From contig NZ_AKIZ01000016.1 in the NCBI RefSeq assembly GCF_000282595.1, positions 620,001 through 684,000 of the forward strand: 64,000 bases of DNA. The letters are read 5' to 3'. A program made the translations under genes and the position numbers. A model generated the notes under the pieces. The model was given only the letters and a program-made list of their open reading frames with translations. It was not told the DNA's origin and made no database searches. This DNA comes from Phyllobacterium sp. YR531 (lineage in GTDB: Bacteria > Pseudomonadota > Alphaproteobacteria > Rhizobiales > Rhizobiaceae). Shown piece by piece: positions 33,610 to 42,522 of this stretch; the stretch's first letter is position 1; each line of letters opens with the position of its first letter.

Positions 33610-34407
33610 ATGTCCAAACTGTTGATCAAAGCCATAGACGGCACCGGCCACGTGGCGAATGTAACGCCCGAAAGTGCGGGGTGGAGCTATGTCGGCTTTG
33701 ACCTGCATCGGTTGGAAGCAGGTCAGTCGTTGTGCGGGAAAACCGAAGACAAAGAGGTCTGTCTGGTTTTTGTAACAGGCAAAGGCAAAGTAACCGCCAA
33801 TGGCGAGGAGCTTGGTCTTCTCGGCCAGCGCATGTCACCATTCGAAGGCAAGCCATGGTCGGTCTATCTGCCTCAAGGTTCTGACTGGTGGATATCCGCG
33901 GAAACCGATGTGGAACTCGCTGTCTGTTCGGCACCTAGCCTTGACGGCGGCTTGCCTGTCCGCGTTATTTCTCCAGACGACCTTGGTCAGGAGACACGTG
34001 GCAAGGGTACCAATACCCGCTATGTCACGAACATCCTTCCTGAAAACGAGCCTGCGGATTCACTGCTGGTGGTGGAGGTCATCACACCTGGCGGACACAC
34101 ATCAAGTTACCCGCCGCACAAGCATGATCAGGACAATCTTCCGGCTGAATCCTATCTGGAAGAGACTTATTATCATCGCTTCAACCCGCCGCAGGGTTTT
34201 GGTTTCCAGCGTGTTTATACGGATGATCGTTCGCTGGATGAAGCCATGGCCATCGAGGATGGCGATGTGGTTATGGTTCCCAAGGGATATCATCCCTGCG
34301 CGGCCTGCCATGGCTACGATCTTTATTATCTCAACGTCATGGCTGGTCCCAAGCGCACGTGGAAATTCCACAATGCCGCAGAACACGAATGGCTGACAAA
34401 GCAGTAA
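33610..34407 (+). CDS. iolB: 5-Deoxy-glucuronate isomerase (IolB)
   Basis: A 265-residue protein of the IolB/KduI cupin type. SAGWSYVGFDLHRLEAGQSL opens it, HTSSYPPHKHDQDNLPAESY holds the metal-binding His/Glu set, YYHRFNPPQGFGFQRVYTDD follows, and VVMVPKGYHPCAACHGYDLY the second His group. It isomerises 5-deoxyglucuronate to the IolC substrate. A terminator hairpin follows the stop, so it ends the iol operon. No iolA (methylmalonate semialdehyde dehydrogenase) is in the window. Confidence 0.95.
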   Translation: MSKLLIKAIDGTGHVANVTPESAGWSYVGFDLHRLEAGQSLCGKTEDKEVCLVFVTGKGKVTANGEELGLLGQRMSPFEGKPWSVYLPQGSDWWISAETDVELAVCSAPSLDGGLPVRVISPDDLGQETRGKGTNTRYVTNILPENEPADSLLVVEVITPGGHTSSYPPHKHDQDNLPAESYLEETYYHRFNPPQGFGFQRVYTDDRSLDEAMAIEDGDVVMVPKGYHPCAACHGYDLYYLNVMAGPKRTWKFHNAAEHEWLTKQ

Positions 34408-34424
34408 CTCTGACTGCTTTTACG

Positions 34425-34460
34425 GGGCGCTCTTTAACAAGCGCCCTCATCTTCTTTGCA
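34425..34460 (+). terminator. Terminator after iolB
   Basis: GGGCGCT (34425-34431) pairs with AGCGCCC (34440-34446), followed by TCATCTTCTTTG. It ends the iolCDE-iolB transcript. Confidence 0.7.
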
Positions 34461-34484
34461 TGTCTTCCTGTAATTCATTAATCG

Positions 34485-34518
34485 CCCGTGGTGGGTTTGT
34501 TGAACCTCCCACCACGGG
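34485..34518 (-). terminator. Hairpin after iolG
   Basis: CCCGTGGTGGG (34485-34495) and CCCACCACGGG (34508-34518) form a perfect 11-base stem just past the stop of the minus-strand iolG. No strong U-run follows, so it may act as an mRNA end stabiliser or bidirectional terminator. Confidence 0.6.
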
Positions 34519-34525
34519 AACACAA

Positions 34526-35515
34526 TCAGATCGTGATCGTCTTGCCTTCTTTCACCGACCGCAAAGCGGCTTCGGCAAGCGCCAATGCGACCAAGCCATC
34601 TTCACCGCTTGGAGCAGCTTTCTTTCCAGTCGCAATACCTTCGATAAAGGCAGAGATTTCATTTGCATAAGCTTCGGTATAGCGCGTCATGAAGAAGTCA
34701 TGCAGCGGCGGCCGTGTGTAACCGTCGCCATTGGCGATCTCTATCGAAACAGCGCGCTGGTTTTCTGCTGCAACCATACCTTTGGAGCCATGCACTTCTA
34801 TGCGCTGGTCATAACCATAGGTCGCACGGCGGGAGTTTGAAATGACGCACTGCTTGCCGGACGCTGTTGAAAGGATAACGCTGACACTGTCATAATCGCC
34901 AAGCTCGCCAATCTTCTTGTCTACGAGTACCGATGCATGGGCCGTCACTGCCACGGGCTCTTCACCCAGCAGGAACCGCGCCATATCGAAATCATGAATG
35001 GTCATATCGCGAAAAATGCCGCCGGAACGCGTGATATACTCGGCAGGCGGCGCACCCGGATCGCGCGACGTAATCGTGACCATTTCCACGTCACCAATCG
35101 CACCATCGTCGATCGCCTTGCGAACTGCCGCAAAATGCGGATCAAAGCGACGATTGAAGCCAACCATCAGCGTTGCTTTGGTTTGCCTTACGACAGCCAG
35201 ACATTCCTCGACGCGTTTAACATCAAGGTCGATTGGCTTTTCGCAGAAGATTGCCTTACCCGCGCGTGCAAAACGCTCGATAAGGTCGGCATGAGTGTCA
35301 GTCGGTGTACAGATGATCACCGCATCAATATCACCGGCAGATTCGATCTCCTCGATTGTCCTGATCTCGCAACCATATGCAACGGACAAATCCTTGGCAG
35401 CCTGTTCGAATGCATCGGCAACAGCGACAAGCTTTGCCTGCGGGTTCGATCCTATGGCCTTGGCGTGAACCTTGCCGATGCGGCCCGCACCGAGCAGACC
35501 AAAACGTACAGTCAT
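34526..35515 (-). CDS. iolG: Inositol 2-dehydrogenase (IolG)
   Basis: A 329-residue Gfo/Idh/MocA enzyme. FGLLGAGRIGKVHAKAIGSN is the NAD-binding motif, GKAIFCEKPIDLDVKRVEEC the EKP motif with a catalytic Lys, and GGIFRDMTIHDFDMARFLLG the active-site DxxxHD block of inositol dehydrogenases. It oxidises myo-inositol to scyllo-inosose, the IolE substrate. GAGGTAATGAA precedes the ATG. It is last in a minus-strand unit after the sugar importer genes, so uptake and first oxidation are coupled. Confidence 0.93.
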   Translation of the reverse strand: MTVRFGLLGAGRIGKVHAKAIGSNPQAKLVAVADAFEQAAKDLSVAYGCEIRTIEEIESAGDIDAVIICTPTDTHADLIERFARAGKAIFCEKPIDLDVKRVEECLAVVRQTKATLMVGFNRRFDPHFAAVRKAIDDGAIGDVEMVTITSRDPGAPPAEYITRSGGIFRDMTIHDFDMARFLLGEEPVAVTAHASVLVDKKIGELGDYDSVSVILSTASGKQCVISNSRRATYGYDQRIEVHGSKGMVAAENQRAVSIEIANGDGYTRPPLHDFFMTRYTEAYANEISAFIEGIATGKKAAPSGEDGLVALALAEAALRSVKEGKTITI

Positions 35516-35564
35516 TTCATTACCTCATGGAAGAAGCCCGGAATTATTCCCGGGCATTGCAGAT

Positions 35565-36578
35565 TTAGACTTTTCTCTTTTTCTGGCGATACACATCGAT
35601 GACAACAGCTGCAACGATAATGATGCCTTTGATGATTTCCTGATAATAGGCATCAACCCGCAGGAACGTGAAACCCGAAATCATGACACCGAGAATGATC
35701 GCGCCGATAACCGTCCCCGTGATCCGGCCAATACCGCCGGTCAGAGACGTTCCGCCAATAACGGCGGCAGCAATGGCATCAAGCTCATAGGTCACACCCA
35801 TGCCCGATTGCGCTGTCTGAGCACGCGCTGCAGTGACGATACCGGCAAGCCCTGCCAGAAGCCCGGCAACCGCATAAACTTTGATAAGGTGCCGTTCAAT
35901 ATTGATACCGGAGACCCGTGCCGCCTGCATATTGGCACCGATGGCATAAGTGAATTTGCCGTAGCGTGTGTAACGCAAAGCAATATGAAAAATTAGCGCT
36001 ACCAGCAGGAATACGACGACCGGCCAGATGCTGGTGCCAATGAAATTGAACTGATCCGTAAGGCCGGAAATTGGCGAACCCTTCGTATACCACTTTGCTA
36101 TACCGCGAGCGGAGACCATCATACCCAGTGTTGCGATGAAGGGCGGGATTTTGGTTTGGGCGATCAGCCAGCCATTGATGATACCCGCCAAAAGCCCGAT
36201 TCCAAGGCCAATTGCGATAGGAATAATGAACGGCAAATCTGTAAGTCCGGGATAAACCGGTCGCGCCCAAGTGGACGACTGCGCAAAACTCGCCGCAATC
36301 ATGGCTGTCATACCGACGACCGAACCGGAAGAAAGATCAACGCCGCCCGTGATAATGACCTGCGTGACACCAACAGCGATAATGCCGATAACCGAGACCT
36401 GCAGGATAATGATCCGCAGACGCTGCGTATTCATGAGGAAGCTTTGCCCAGCGAATATCCAGCCGAGTATTTCGAATACTAACGCAATTCCGATCAGCAC
36501 CAGAAGAATGTTGACCTCAGGCGGTAGGCGTCGGCTTCGGCGGGAAGCAGCCGCTACAGTTGCTTGTTCGCTCGTCAT
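35565..36578 (-). CDS. Inositol/sugar ABC transporter permease (RbsC type)
   Basis: A 337-residue membrane protein with about eight hydrophobic segments ([59 protein letters not shown]). The family motif GVDLS and the [20 protein letters not shown] segment place it in the ribose/xylose/inositol permease family. It forms the membrane channel with the ATPase and binding protein encoded upstream. It lies between the ATPase gene and iolG on the same strand. Confidence 0.92.
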   Translation of the reverse strand: MTSEQATVAAASRRSRRLPPEVNILLVLIGIALVFEILGWIFAGQSFLMNTQRLRIIILQVSVIGIIAVGVTQVIITGGVDLSSGSVVGMTAMIAASFAQSSTWARPVYPGLTDLPFIIPIAIGLGIGLLAGIINGWLIAQTKIPPFIATLGMMVSARGIAKWYTKGSPISGLTDQFNFIGTSIWPVVVFLLVALIFHIALRYTRYGKFTYAIGANMQAARVSGINIERHLIKVYAVAGLLAGLAGIVTAARAQTAQSGMGVTYELDAIAAAVIGGTSLTGGIGRITGTVIGAIILGVMISGFTFLRVDAYYQEIIKGIIIVAAVVIDVYRQKKRKV

Positions 36579-36634
36579 TATGTTTCCCTCCCAATATTCG
36601 AGATTGCGTCGTCGGATTCTGAAATTTGATCGGA

Positions 36635-38176
36635 CTATTTGGACGCCAACTCCATTACTTTAACTTGGGTCGCTTCGGCTCTATCAAGAAAGCCTGTTAC
36701 CCGTCCCTCATGCATGACCATTACCCTGTCACTCATGCCCAACACTTCGGGCATTTCCGATGAAATCATGATGACCGCGACGCCCTGTCTTGCCAGCTGC
36801 GTTACAAGGCGATGGATTTCCGCCTTCGCACCCACATCGATACCGCGCGTTGGCTCATCCAGAATGAGAATCTTCGGATTGGTGAGAAGCCACCTGCCAA
36901 TCAATACTTTCTGTTGATTACCACCAGAGAGGTTTTCGATTTTCTCCTCAAGGTTGGGTGTCTTCACCCGCAAGGTCTGGCTCATCTTCTCACAGGCATC
37001 AGTGATCTGTTTTTCCTGCACAAAGCCAAACTTTGTGAAGCGGTCCTGCAATACCGCAATCTGCATATTTTCCAGAATATCAAGGATCAGCAGGCATCCT
37101 GTGTCCTTGCGGTCTTCCGTGAGAAACGCCATGCCGAGACTGATTGCCTGGTTCGGCGTAGTGACCTTTACCTCTTTGCCGTTGATAGCGACTGTTCCCG
37201 TCGTCGCTGGCGTAACCCCGAAGATCGTCTCGGCTACGTTCGAACGCCCTGAACCGACAAGACCGGCAATACCAAGAATTTCACCTGCCCTCACATCGAA
37301 AGAGACATCGCGGAAAACGCTCTTTAACGACAGGTCTTTCACGGAAAGAACCACATCGCCAATCGGTACAGTTTCCTTCGGAAACATCTGCGTAATTTCG
37401 CGGCCCACCATCATCTTGATGATGTCATCACGCGTGACGTCGGTAGACGCGTGCGTCCCGATGTAACGACCATCGCGAAACACCGAAAACTCATCGGCAA
37501 TCTCGAAAAGCTCATTCATTTTATGGGTAATGTAGACAATACCTATCCCTTGCGAACGCAGATCACGTATAATCGCAAAGAGATGCTCAACCTCCCGCTC
37601 TGTCAGCGCAGAAGTTGGCTCGTCCATGATCAATACATCGGATTCGTATGAAACTGCCTTGGCGATTTCCACCATTTGCCGGTTGGCGACTGAAAGGTCC
37701 CGCACCTGACTTTCCGGATCGAGCTTGATGTTCAACCGCTGAAAAAGCGCGGCAGTCATGTCGTACATCTTGCCGTGATCGACAAACCCGAGCGCATTCT
37801 TCGGCTCACGCCGTATCCAAATATTCTCCGCAACAGTCATGAACGGCATCAGGTTCAATTCCTGATGAATCATGGCTATACCATTTTCAAGCGCATCGAG
37901 TGGGGATTTTAGTCGGATAGGCAGCCCTTTGAGATAAACCTCGCCCTGATCCGGAATGTATATTCCGGCGAGAATCTTCATCAGCGTGGATTTACCAGCT
38001 CCATTTTCGCCCATCAGCGCATGCACAGTCCCGCGTTTCAGCCTGAACTGCACATCATCCAGCGCCAGAACGCCCGGAAATTCCTTACGGATATTTTCAA
38101 CATTCAAAAGATATTCGGCCTGCGGAACTGCGCCGCTGGCGCGAACTGCTGCCATGGTTGAAGGGCTGAGTGTCAT
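36635..38176 (-). CDS. Inositol/sugar ABC transporter ATP-binding protein (two ABC domains)
   Basis: A 513-residue protein with two nucleotide-binding domains. The first has [20 protein letters not shown] (Walker A) and [20 protein letters not shown] (Walker B); the second has [20 protein letters not shown] and a late [20 protein letters not shown] signature with [20 protein letters not shown]. This doubled layout is that of RbsA/XylG/MglA-type importers. It powers uptake through the permease encoded next. GGAGGAG precedes the ATG. Confidence 0.94.
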   Translation of the reverse strand: MTLSPSTMAAVRASGAVPQAEYLLNVENIRKEFPGVLALDDVQFRLKRGTVHALMGENGAGKSTLMKILAGIYIPDQGEVYLKGLPIRLKSPLDALENGIAMIHQELNLMPFMTVAENIWIRREPKNALGFVDHGKMYDMTAALFQRLNIKLDPESQVRDLSVANRQMVEIAKAVSYESDVLIMDEPTSALTEREVEHLFAIIRDLRSQGIGIVYITHKMNELFEIADEFSVFRDGRYIGTHASTDVTRDDIIKMMVGREITQMFPKETVPIGDVVLSVKDLSLKSVFRDVSFDVRAGEILGIAGLVGSGRSNVAETIFGVTPATTGTVAINGKEVKVTTPNQAISLGMAFLTEDRKDTGCLLILDILENMQIAVLQDRFTKFGFVQEKQITDACEKMSQTLRVKTPNLEEKIENLSGGNQQKVLIGRWLLTNPKILILDEPTRGIDVGAKAEIHRLVTQLARQGVAVIMISSEMPEVLGMSDRVMVMHEGRVTGFLDRAEATQVKVMELASK

Positions 38177-38220
38177 GCTCTTCTCCTCCCAGAGAGATTG
38201 GCCGCATCAATTGCCAAAGC

Positions 38221-38247
38221 TGTCTCTCCCCGCAACGGGGAGAGACA
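38221..38247. repeat. Short intergenic palindrome, copy 2 (12-base arms)
   Basis: TGTCTCTCCCCG (38221-38232) and CGGGGAGAGACA (38236-38247) are perfect inverted arms around CAA, between the binding-protein and ATPase genes. It may lower expression of the transporter genes relative to the binding protein, as hairpins in this position often do. It is related to the copies at 23825 and 57713. Confidence 0.7.
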
Positions 38248-38263
38248 TGCACAAGGTCTGTTG

Positions 38264-39193
38264 TTAGTTCTTTGACTGGTACTTCGACAGGTTCTCAGGT
38301 GTTACGAGTTCGAAAGGAATATAGACCTTGCTTTCGACCTTCTCACCCTTGGAAATTTTCAGCGCTGCATCCACAGCGCCCTTGCCCTGTCCAGCCGCGT
38401 CCTGGAACACGGTTACATCGAGATCGCCAGCACTCATTGCTGCCAAAGCGTCCTGAGTAGCGTCGACGCCGGCAACAACAACACTGTCTGGCGCGCGGCC
38501 TGCAGCCTTCAGCGCCTGAATGGCGCCAATGGCCATCTCGTCATTATTAGAGATAACGGCATTGAATTCCAATCCGGCAGATAGCCAGTTTGTCATCAGA
38601 TCCGCGCCCTGTGTACGCGACCAGTTTGCGGTCTGCTCTTCCACGATCGATATGCCTTTGCATGCATCCGTTGCAATCACATCGTGGACGGCTTTGGTAC
38701 GTGCACGAGCGCCCTGATTGGACAATTCCCCCATCATGACAACAATCTTGCCCTGGCCCTTGAGCAAGCGGCAAACCTCGGTTGTCTCTAGCGTACCTGC
38801 TTCGGTTTCGTTGGAAGCAACGAAAGCCTGCTTCTCTGGCAGCTCATCGACATTCGCTGGCTGGCGATTAACGTATACCAGCGGAATTCCCGCTTCGGCA
38901 GCAATTTTCGACATGGCGGCAGTTGCATCTGTATCAACCGCATTGACGATGATCGCATCCACCTTGGAAGCAATGAAATTCTGAATCTGGCTCTGTTGCT
39001 TTGCCACATCGTTCTGAGCATCTTCGACCTGCAAAGTTACGCCATCAAGCGTCTTTGCATAATCTTCCATACCTGTACGCAGTACATTCAGGAAATTGTC
39101 GTCGAACTGCGCCATCGACACGCCGATATTGGCTGCAAGCGCCGAGCTGCTCATCAAAGCGGAAACAGCCACTCCCAATAGAAACTTTTTCAT
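38264..39193 (-). CDS. Inositol/sugar ABC transporter periplasmic binding protein
   Basis: 309 residues from the ATG at 39193, with GGAGGAG upstream; a GTG 15 bases earlier overlaps that site. MKKFLLGVAVSALMSSSALA is the signal peptide. IGVSMAQFDDNFLNVLRTGM, VDAIIVNAVDTDATAAMSKI, GIPLVYVNRQPANVDELPEK and VVAGVDATQDALAAMSAGDL are the peripla_BP_4 (ribose/inositol-type) blocks. Close context with the ABC genes, iolG and a candidate IolR site points to inositol as substrate. It is the first gene of the uptake unit. Confidence 0.92.
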   Translation of the reverse strand: MKKFLLGVAVSALMSSSALAANIGVSMAQFDDNFLNVLRTGMEDYAKTLDGVTLQVEDAQNDVAKQQSQIQNFIASKVDAIIVNAVDTDATAAMSKIAAEAGIPLVYVNRQPANVDELPEKQAFVASNETEAGTLETTEVCRLLKGQGKIVVMMGELSNQGARARTKAVHDVIATDACKGISIVEEQTANWSRTQGADLMTNWLSAGLEFNAVISNNDEMAIGAIQALKAAGRAPDSVVVAGVDATQDALAAMSAGDLDVTVFQDAAGQGKGAVDAALKISKGEKVESKVYIPFELVTPENLSKYQSKN

Positions 39194-39373
39194 TTTCTTC
39201 TCCTCCACAAATGGTGCCCGGCAACACCTTTCTATCCGGCCACTTCACATTTTGTATTTCGCAGCCAACTCTACCCCCGGCTATCGAATGCAAAATGCAA
39301 AGTCGCGCGAAGTTTCGCGCTAGCGACCCTGAGTTGCAATTTCGGAACATACAGACCGTTACAACCAGTTTCT

Positions 39374-39387
39374 GAAATATTTATTCC
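39374..39387. promoter_or_regulatory. Candidate IolR operator before the inositol transporter (GAAA-N6-TTCC)
   Basis: GAAA-TATTTA-TTCC, about 180 bases upstream of the binding-protein start, one base off GGAA-N6-TTCC. It matches in type the sites at 27580 and 28511. Confidence 0.45.
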
Positions 39388-39484
39388 ATTTTAAGGTTGC
39401 AGCGTCAAGCCCGATTCAGCTTTCAGGCGTCTGCAGCACATACAATTCTTTTGCACAGCTGCGCAAAATTACGTGCTGCTTGCC

Positions 39485-39521
39485 CAAGCGAAAACGGGCC
39501 CGGCAAAAGAGCCGGACCCGT
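39485..39521 (-). terminator. Rho-independent terminator after the ferritin-like gene
   Basis: ACGGGCCCGGC (39494-39504) and GCCGGACCCGT (39511-39521) form an 11-base stem with one mismatch around AAAAGA. On the minus strand it is followed by TTTTCG. It lies about 25 bases past the stop at 39548. Confidence 0.82.
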
Positions 39522-39547
39522 ATGGCAAGCTTTGAATTTTCCGAAGT

Positions 39548-40021
39548 TTATGGCTTGTTGACGCTCTCGACAGCAATATTGGTTAGCTTGTTATTCGCAG
39601 CCTTCTCCTGATCGAGGATTTCGCTGAGCAGCTTATGCGCCTGATCATGTCCAAGTGTCTTGGCCCATTCCCGCAGCGAACCGTAGCGTGCAATTTCATA
39701 ATGTTCGACAGCCTGTGCTGCAGCAAGCAGCCCGGCATTAAGGGCTGTACCGGAAGCGTCTTCCAGCAAGCCATCTGCCTCTTTCAGCAGGCCTTCTATC
39801 GCATCGCACTTTTCAGCTTTTGGCTTGAGGCTTAGTGATTTGAAAACCTGATCCAAAGTCTTGATCTGGCCCTTGGTTTCTTCAAGATGCTCCTCAACGG
39901 CTTTCTTAAGCTTGGCATCTTTTACCGCGCTAGCAACTTTCGGCAAAGCTTTGACGATGGCATTCTCCGCATAATAAATATCATGCAGTGTATGTTCGAA
40001 AATCTCTGCTAGGGTTTTCAT
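39548..40021 (-). CDS. Ferritin-like DUF892 protein (YciE/YciF type)
   Basis: A 157-residue all-helical protein. EIFEHTLHDIYYAENAIVKA, VEEHLEETKGQIKTLDQVFK, LLAAAQAVEHYEIARYGSLR and LLSEILDQEKAANNKLTNIA give four helices carrying the Glu/His residues of the YciE/YciF ferritin-like fold. Members are induced in stress and stationary phase. It is a single gene with its own terminator, not evidently linked to neighbours. Confidence 0.92.
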   Translation of the reverse strand: MKTLAEIFEHTLHDIYYAENAIVKALPKVASAVKDAKLKKAVEEHLEETKGQIKTLDQVFKSLSLKPKAEKCDAIEGLLKEADGLLEDASGTALNAGLLAAAQAVEHYEIARYGSLREWAKTLGHDQAHKLLSEILDQEKAANNKLTNIAVESVNKP

Positions 40022-40100
40022 ATTCCTGTTCCTCCTGTCGTTGGGATACAGGAACCTTGCGCAAGCGATAATGTTCCATAAAGAAGGAGGCGGTCAAAAG

Positions 40101-40280
40101 GTGGAAGCGCGGACACGGCGAAAAACCACTCGTCTATTGCTGATTATTATCAGCTTGATTGTCTTGGCTTCTTTGACTGCTCTCTGGTCTATTCCCTATT
40201 CCGGGTGTCACATACTCGGTGGCCGCATCGAAGTGCTCTTCGGGCCTGGAAAGCAAAAAGTCTGCGTAATTCCCTGGTAA
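40101..40280 (+). CDS. Small single-pass membrane protein (59 aa)
   Basis: The GTG at 40101 follows AGGAGG (40085-40090) by ten bases and is preferred over an in-frame TTG at 40041. A basic N-terminus (EARTRRKTTR) precedes one hydrophobic segment (LLLIIISLIVLASLTALWSI). The outer part (GCHILGGRIEVLFGPGKQKV) has two Cys residues. No family is recognised. It is divergent from the ferritin-like gene. Moderately convincing as a real gene because of the ribosome site and membrane topology. Confidence 0.5.
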   Translation: MEARTRRKTTRLLLIIISLIVLASLTALWSIPYSGCHILGGRIEVLFGPGKQKVCVIPW

Positions 40281-40302
40281 CTTCTCAGATCGAATTCGCC
40301 TA

Positions 40303-41235
40303 TCAAGAAGTGGGAACATGCGCCGTAGCGGCGAGATCCTGACGCAGCTTTTTAAGTGCGCCAAACATCCATTGCCCCACTTCTGCTGAACCAGTCTTGT
40401 CCTGTTGCAAGGTTATTCTTGTGCGACCAGCGGCGCGATAAGCGTTATTACCCTGATGGGCCAGATGTTCCGATATCACCAGACTTGCAGTAGCAGGATT
40501 GGTCAAAGCCAAGGCACGCGCCAAAGGACTTTGGAGAACGGGCTTTCCAAGATTTATGTTTTCAGCTTCGTTGATGTAGCCATCCGGATCGGCCACGAGC
40601 CATGGCACCCCGCCCATACCACCATGGGTGCAATTGAAAAACCGCTCCTGATACGTCGTAACCCCACGATGAAATTTCGTGCCATAACTTCCGAAACTGT
40701 TCCGTGAATTGGCGCGAGGATCACGGCGTGCATGAAAACAGTGCCGGACATTTTTCGGGATAAAGTTTGGCGTGATCAAAACCGCACGATCTACCGCATC
40801 AAACAGGAAAAGCCCGTCAACGGGGATACCTCTGTCCTGCAGAAGGTCACATGTTTTGACGACAGCCGCTCCACCGCGACTGTAACCAGCAAGAAAGATT
40901 CGTTTGGGTTTATCCGCCTTCTGGCGATAAAGCTTATGAACCTGTTCGAATGCTGTAAAAGCCAGATTTGCCGTAGCAACTCCGTCTATGCTTGGTCCTC
41001 GCCGGTAAAACTTTGCTGGGGTGTCCCATTCCCGGTACATCCGGTTGACAAAACTGTTCTGAAATTCCAGCTGATATTGTCGGTCATTGAAAACGCCGGT
41101 CCCATCTATTCCAGCAAAAATATCTGTAGCAGCATACGCCGCGGCGAGTTCTGCCGCACGTCGTCGCTCATCTTCAATTTTGGCTATTTGTCCGCTGACA
41201 TAGTTACTCATGCTTGCGGGAAATGGACTCTGCAT
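40303..41235 (-). CDS. DUF2235-type alpha/beta hydrolase (Tle1-like lipase domain)
   Basis: About 310 residues from the ATG at 41235 (AAAGAGGT upstream). FAGIDGTGVFNDRQYQ matches the opening motif of DUF2235, IFLAGYSRGGAAVVKTCDLL is the GxSxG nucleophile elbow, FLFDAVD carries the acidic residue, and FFNCTHGGMGGVPWLVADPD the catalytic His region. Tle1 phospholipase effectors of type VI secretion have this domain. No signal peptide, no transmembrane segment and no Vgr/Hcp or immunity gene is nearby, so a housekeeping lipase/esterase is equally possible. Confidence 0.7.
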   Translation of the reverse strand: MQSPFPASMSNYVSGQIAKIEDERRRAAELAAAYAATDIFAGIDGTGVFNDRQYQLEFQNSFVNRMYREWDTPAKFYRRGPSIDGVATANLAFTAFEQVHKLYRQKADKPKRIFLAGYSRGGAAVVKTCDLLQDRGIPVDGLFLFDAVDRAVLITPNFIPKNVRHCFHARRDPRANSRNSFGSYGTKFHRGVTTYQERFFNCTHGGMGGVPWLVADPDGYINEAENINLGKPVLQSPLARALALTNPATASLVISEHLAHQGNNAYRAAGRTRITLQQDKTGSAEVGQWMFGALKKLRQDLAATAHVPTS

Positions 41236-41435
41236 GCGGGGTACCTCTTTAGGAAGTATCACAGAATATCATTCAAAGTGATAACCCACGAAGATGTCAC
41301 AAGCAAATTGTAGTTTGTGAAGATTTTATATCAGAATATTACAGCGTACTTCTTGTATTGTCACTAGATCGTACACAATCGGACAGACTACTGTAATCAC
41401 ATCGCAGAAATCTGGGACTTTATTGGGAGGAAACC

Positions 41436-41846
41436 ATGGCCAAGACCAATTTCAAATCAGTTGACGACTACCTTGCAACACAGCCGCAACAGGTCCGGGA
41501 TTTATTGGAACAGGTAAGAGCAATTATTCATAAAGCCCTGCCCGGCGTGGAAGAGGTGATTTCCTATCAAATCCCTGCCTTTAAACTGGATGGAACTACT
41601 GTTCTCTACACAGCAGGATGGAAAAAACATTATTCGCTTTATCCGATAGGCGAGAGCATTCTTGCGAACCTTGCCGAAACACCGTTACCCTATGAAACCA
41701 GCAAGGGTACAATCCGCTTTCCGCTCAATGAGCCGGTGCCTGCGCAACTTATTGAAAGCATTGCCAAGGCCCGCGCGCTCGAATCTGCCAAGGAAAAGGA
41801 ACAAAGTGCTAAAAAACCGAAGAAGGCCGTAAAGACCGGCGGCTGA
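41436..41846 (+). CDS. DUF1801 domain-containing protein (YdhG-like)
   Basis: A 136-residue protein. VDDYLATQPQQVRDLLEQVR, ALPGVEEVISYQIPAFKLDG and HYSLYPIGESILANLAETPL are the DUF1801 blocks, a small fold related to iron-chaperone-like proteins. The C-terminus is Lys-rich (KEKEQSAKKPKKAVKT), which could bind nucleic acid. GGGAGGAAACC precedes the ATG. It is a single gene on the plus strand; function in bacteria is not established. Confidence 0.88.
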   Translation: MAKTNFKSVDDYLATQPQQVRDLLEQVRAIIHKALPGVEEVISYQIPAFKLDGTTVLYTAGWKKHYSLYPIGESILANLAETPLPYETSKGTIRFPLNEPVPAQLIESIAKARALESAKEKEQSAKKPKKAVKTGG

Positions 41847-41854
41847 GCGCCCGT

Positions 41855-42439
41855 TTATAGCCTCTTGCCTACGGTCATAGCCTCGCGGAAATCTTCATCC
41901 GCATCGAGAAAAACCTCTTCCGGCGCAGCACCCGTTGCATCAAAGAATCGGCTGACAAAACAACGGAACGACGCGCATAAGGCGATGTCGCATATTTGAA
42001 CGTCGGTGAATCCCACCGCACGCAATCGATCAATATCCTTCTGATCGATACGCGATGCATCTTTGGTGACCTTCTCCGTATAGGCAAGCATTTCGACATC
42101 GGCCGCAGATAGTCCGGCAGTCCTGAAATCTCGCTGAACAGCCAGAACCATCTCCTTCGATCCAAGATCGCCAATCAGCTGTTTTGCGTAAACATGCGAA
42201 CAATAGGTCGAAGGAACATGCTTTGCCGCAATCAAGGTAATCAGTCGCCATTCTCGCATGCCAAGCGAAAATCCTGCCCGTATTTTATCCATGAAGTTCG
42301 CATAGGCTGGCAACAAATCCGGACGTGTCGTGAAACACCGGGTGGCATCCATAACAAAACCCAGCTGCCCCTTATGCTTTGCATATATGTCCGCAACCTC
42401 ACCGGTCGCATCTTCATCACTTATCGTATGCAGAAACAT
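41855..42439 (-). CDS. Carboxymuconolactone decarboxylase/AhpD-like protein
   Basis: 194 residues from the ATG at 42439, preceded by GGGAGGGG; the frame extends five codons further without a better start. FMDKIRAGFSLGMREWRLIT and AAKHVPSTYCSHVYAKQLIG carry a Cys/His pattern of the AhpD-type redox fold, and SRIDQKDIDRLRAVGFTDVQ follows. The role is a peroxidase-related or decarboxylase-like activity; substrate unknown. Confidence 0.8.
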   Translation of the reverse strand: MFLHTISDEDATGEVADIYAKHKGQLGFVMDATRCFTTRPDLLPAYANFMDKIRAGFSLGMREWRLITLIAAKHVPSTYCSHVYAKQLIGDLGSKEMVLAVQRDFRTAGLSAADVEMLAYTEKVTKDASRIDQKDIDRLRAVGFTDVQICDIALCASFRCFVSRFFDATGAAPEEVFLDADEDFREAMTVGKRL

Positions 42440-42522
42440 GCCCGCCCCTCCCAACGATGTCCCAAACTTACCTTAGCAGAAAGCTGAGGAGCGTGGGATA
42501 AGTCGTTGGAGTGAGGAAACGA

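Larger units (their letters stand above)
39194..39547. other. 354-base intergenic region with IolR-like site and terminator
   Basis: No gene is seen. It holds a perfect GCGCGAA/TTCGCGC dyad (39305-39320) in the leader of the binding-protein gene, a candidate IolR site (39374-39387) and the terminator of the ferritin-like gene (39494-39521). Confidence 0.55.

Noticed and set aside
35536-35555. GCCCGG/CCGGGC hairpin between the permease gene and iolG as a terminator
   Set aside because: The stem is imperfect and no U-run follows on the minus strand; at most an attenuating hairpin.
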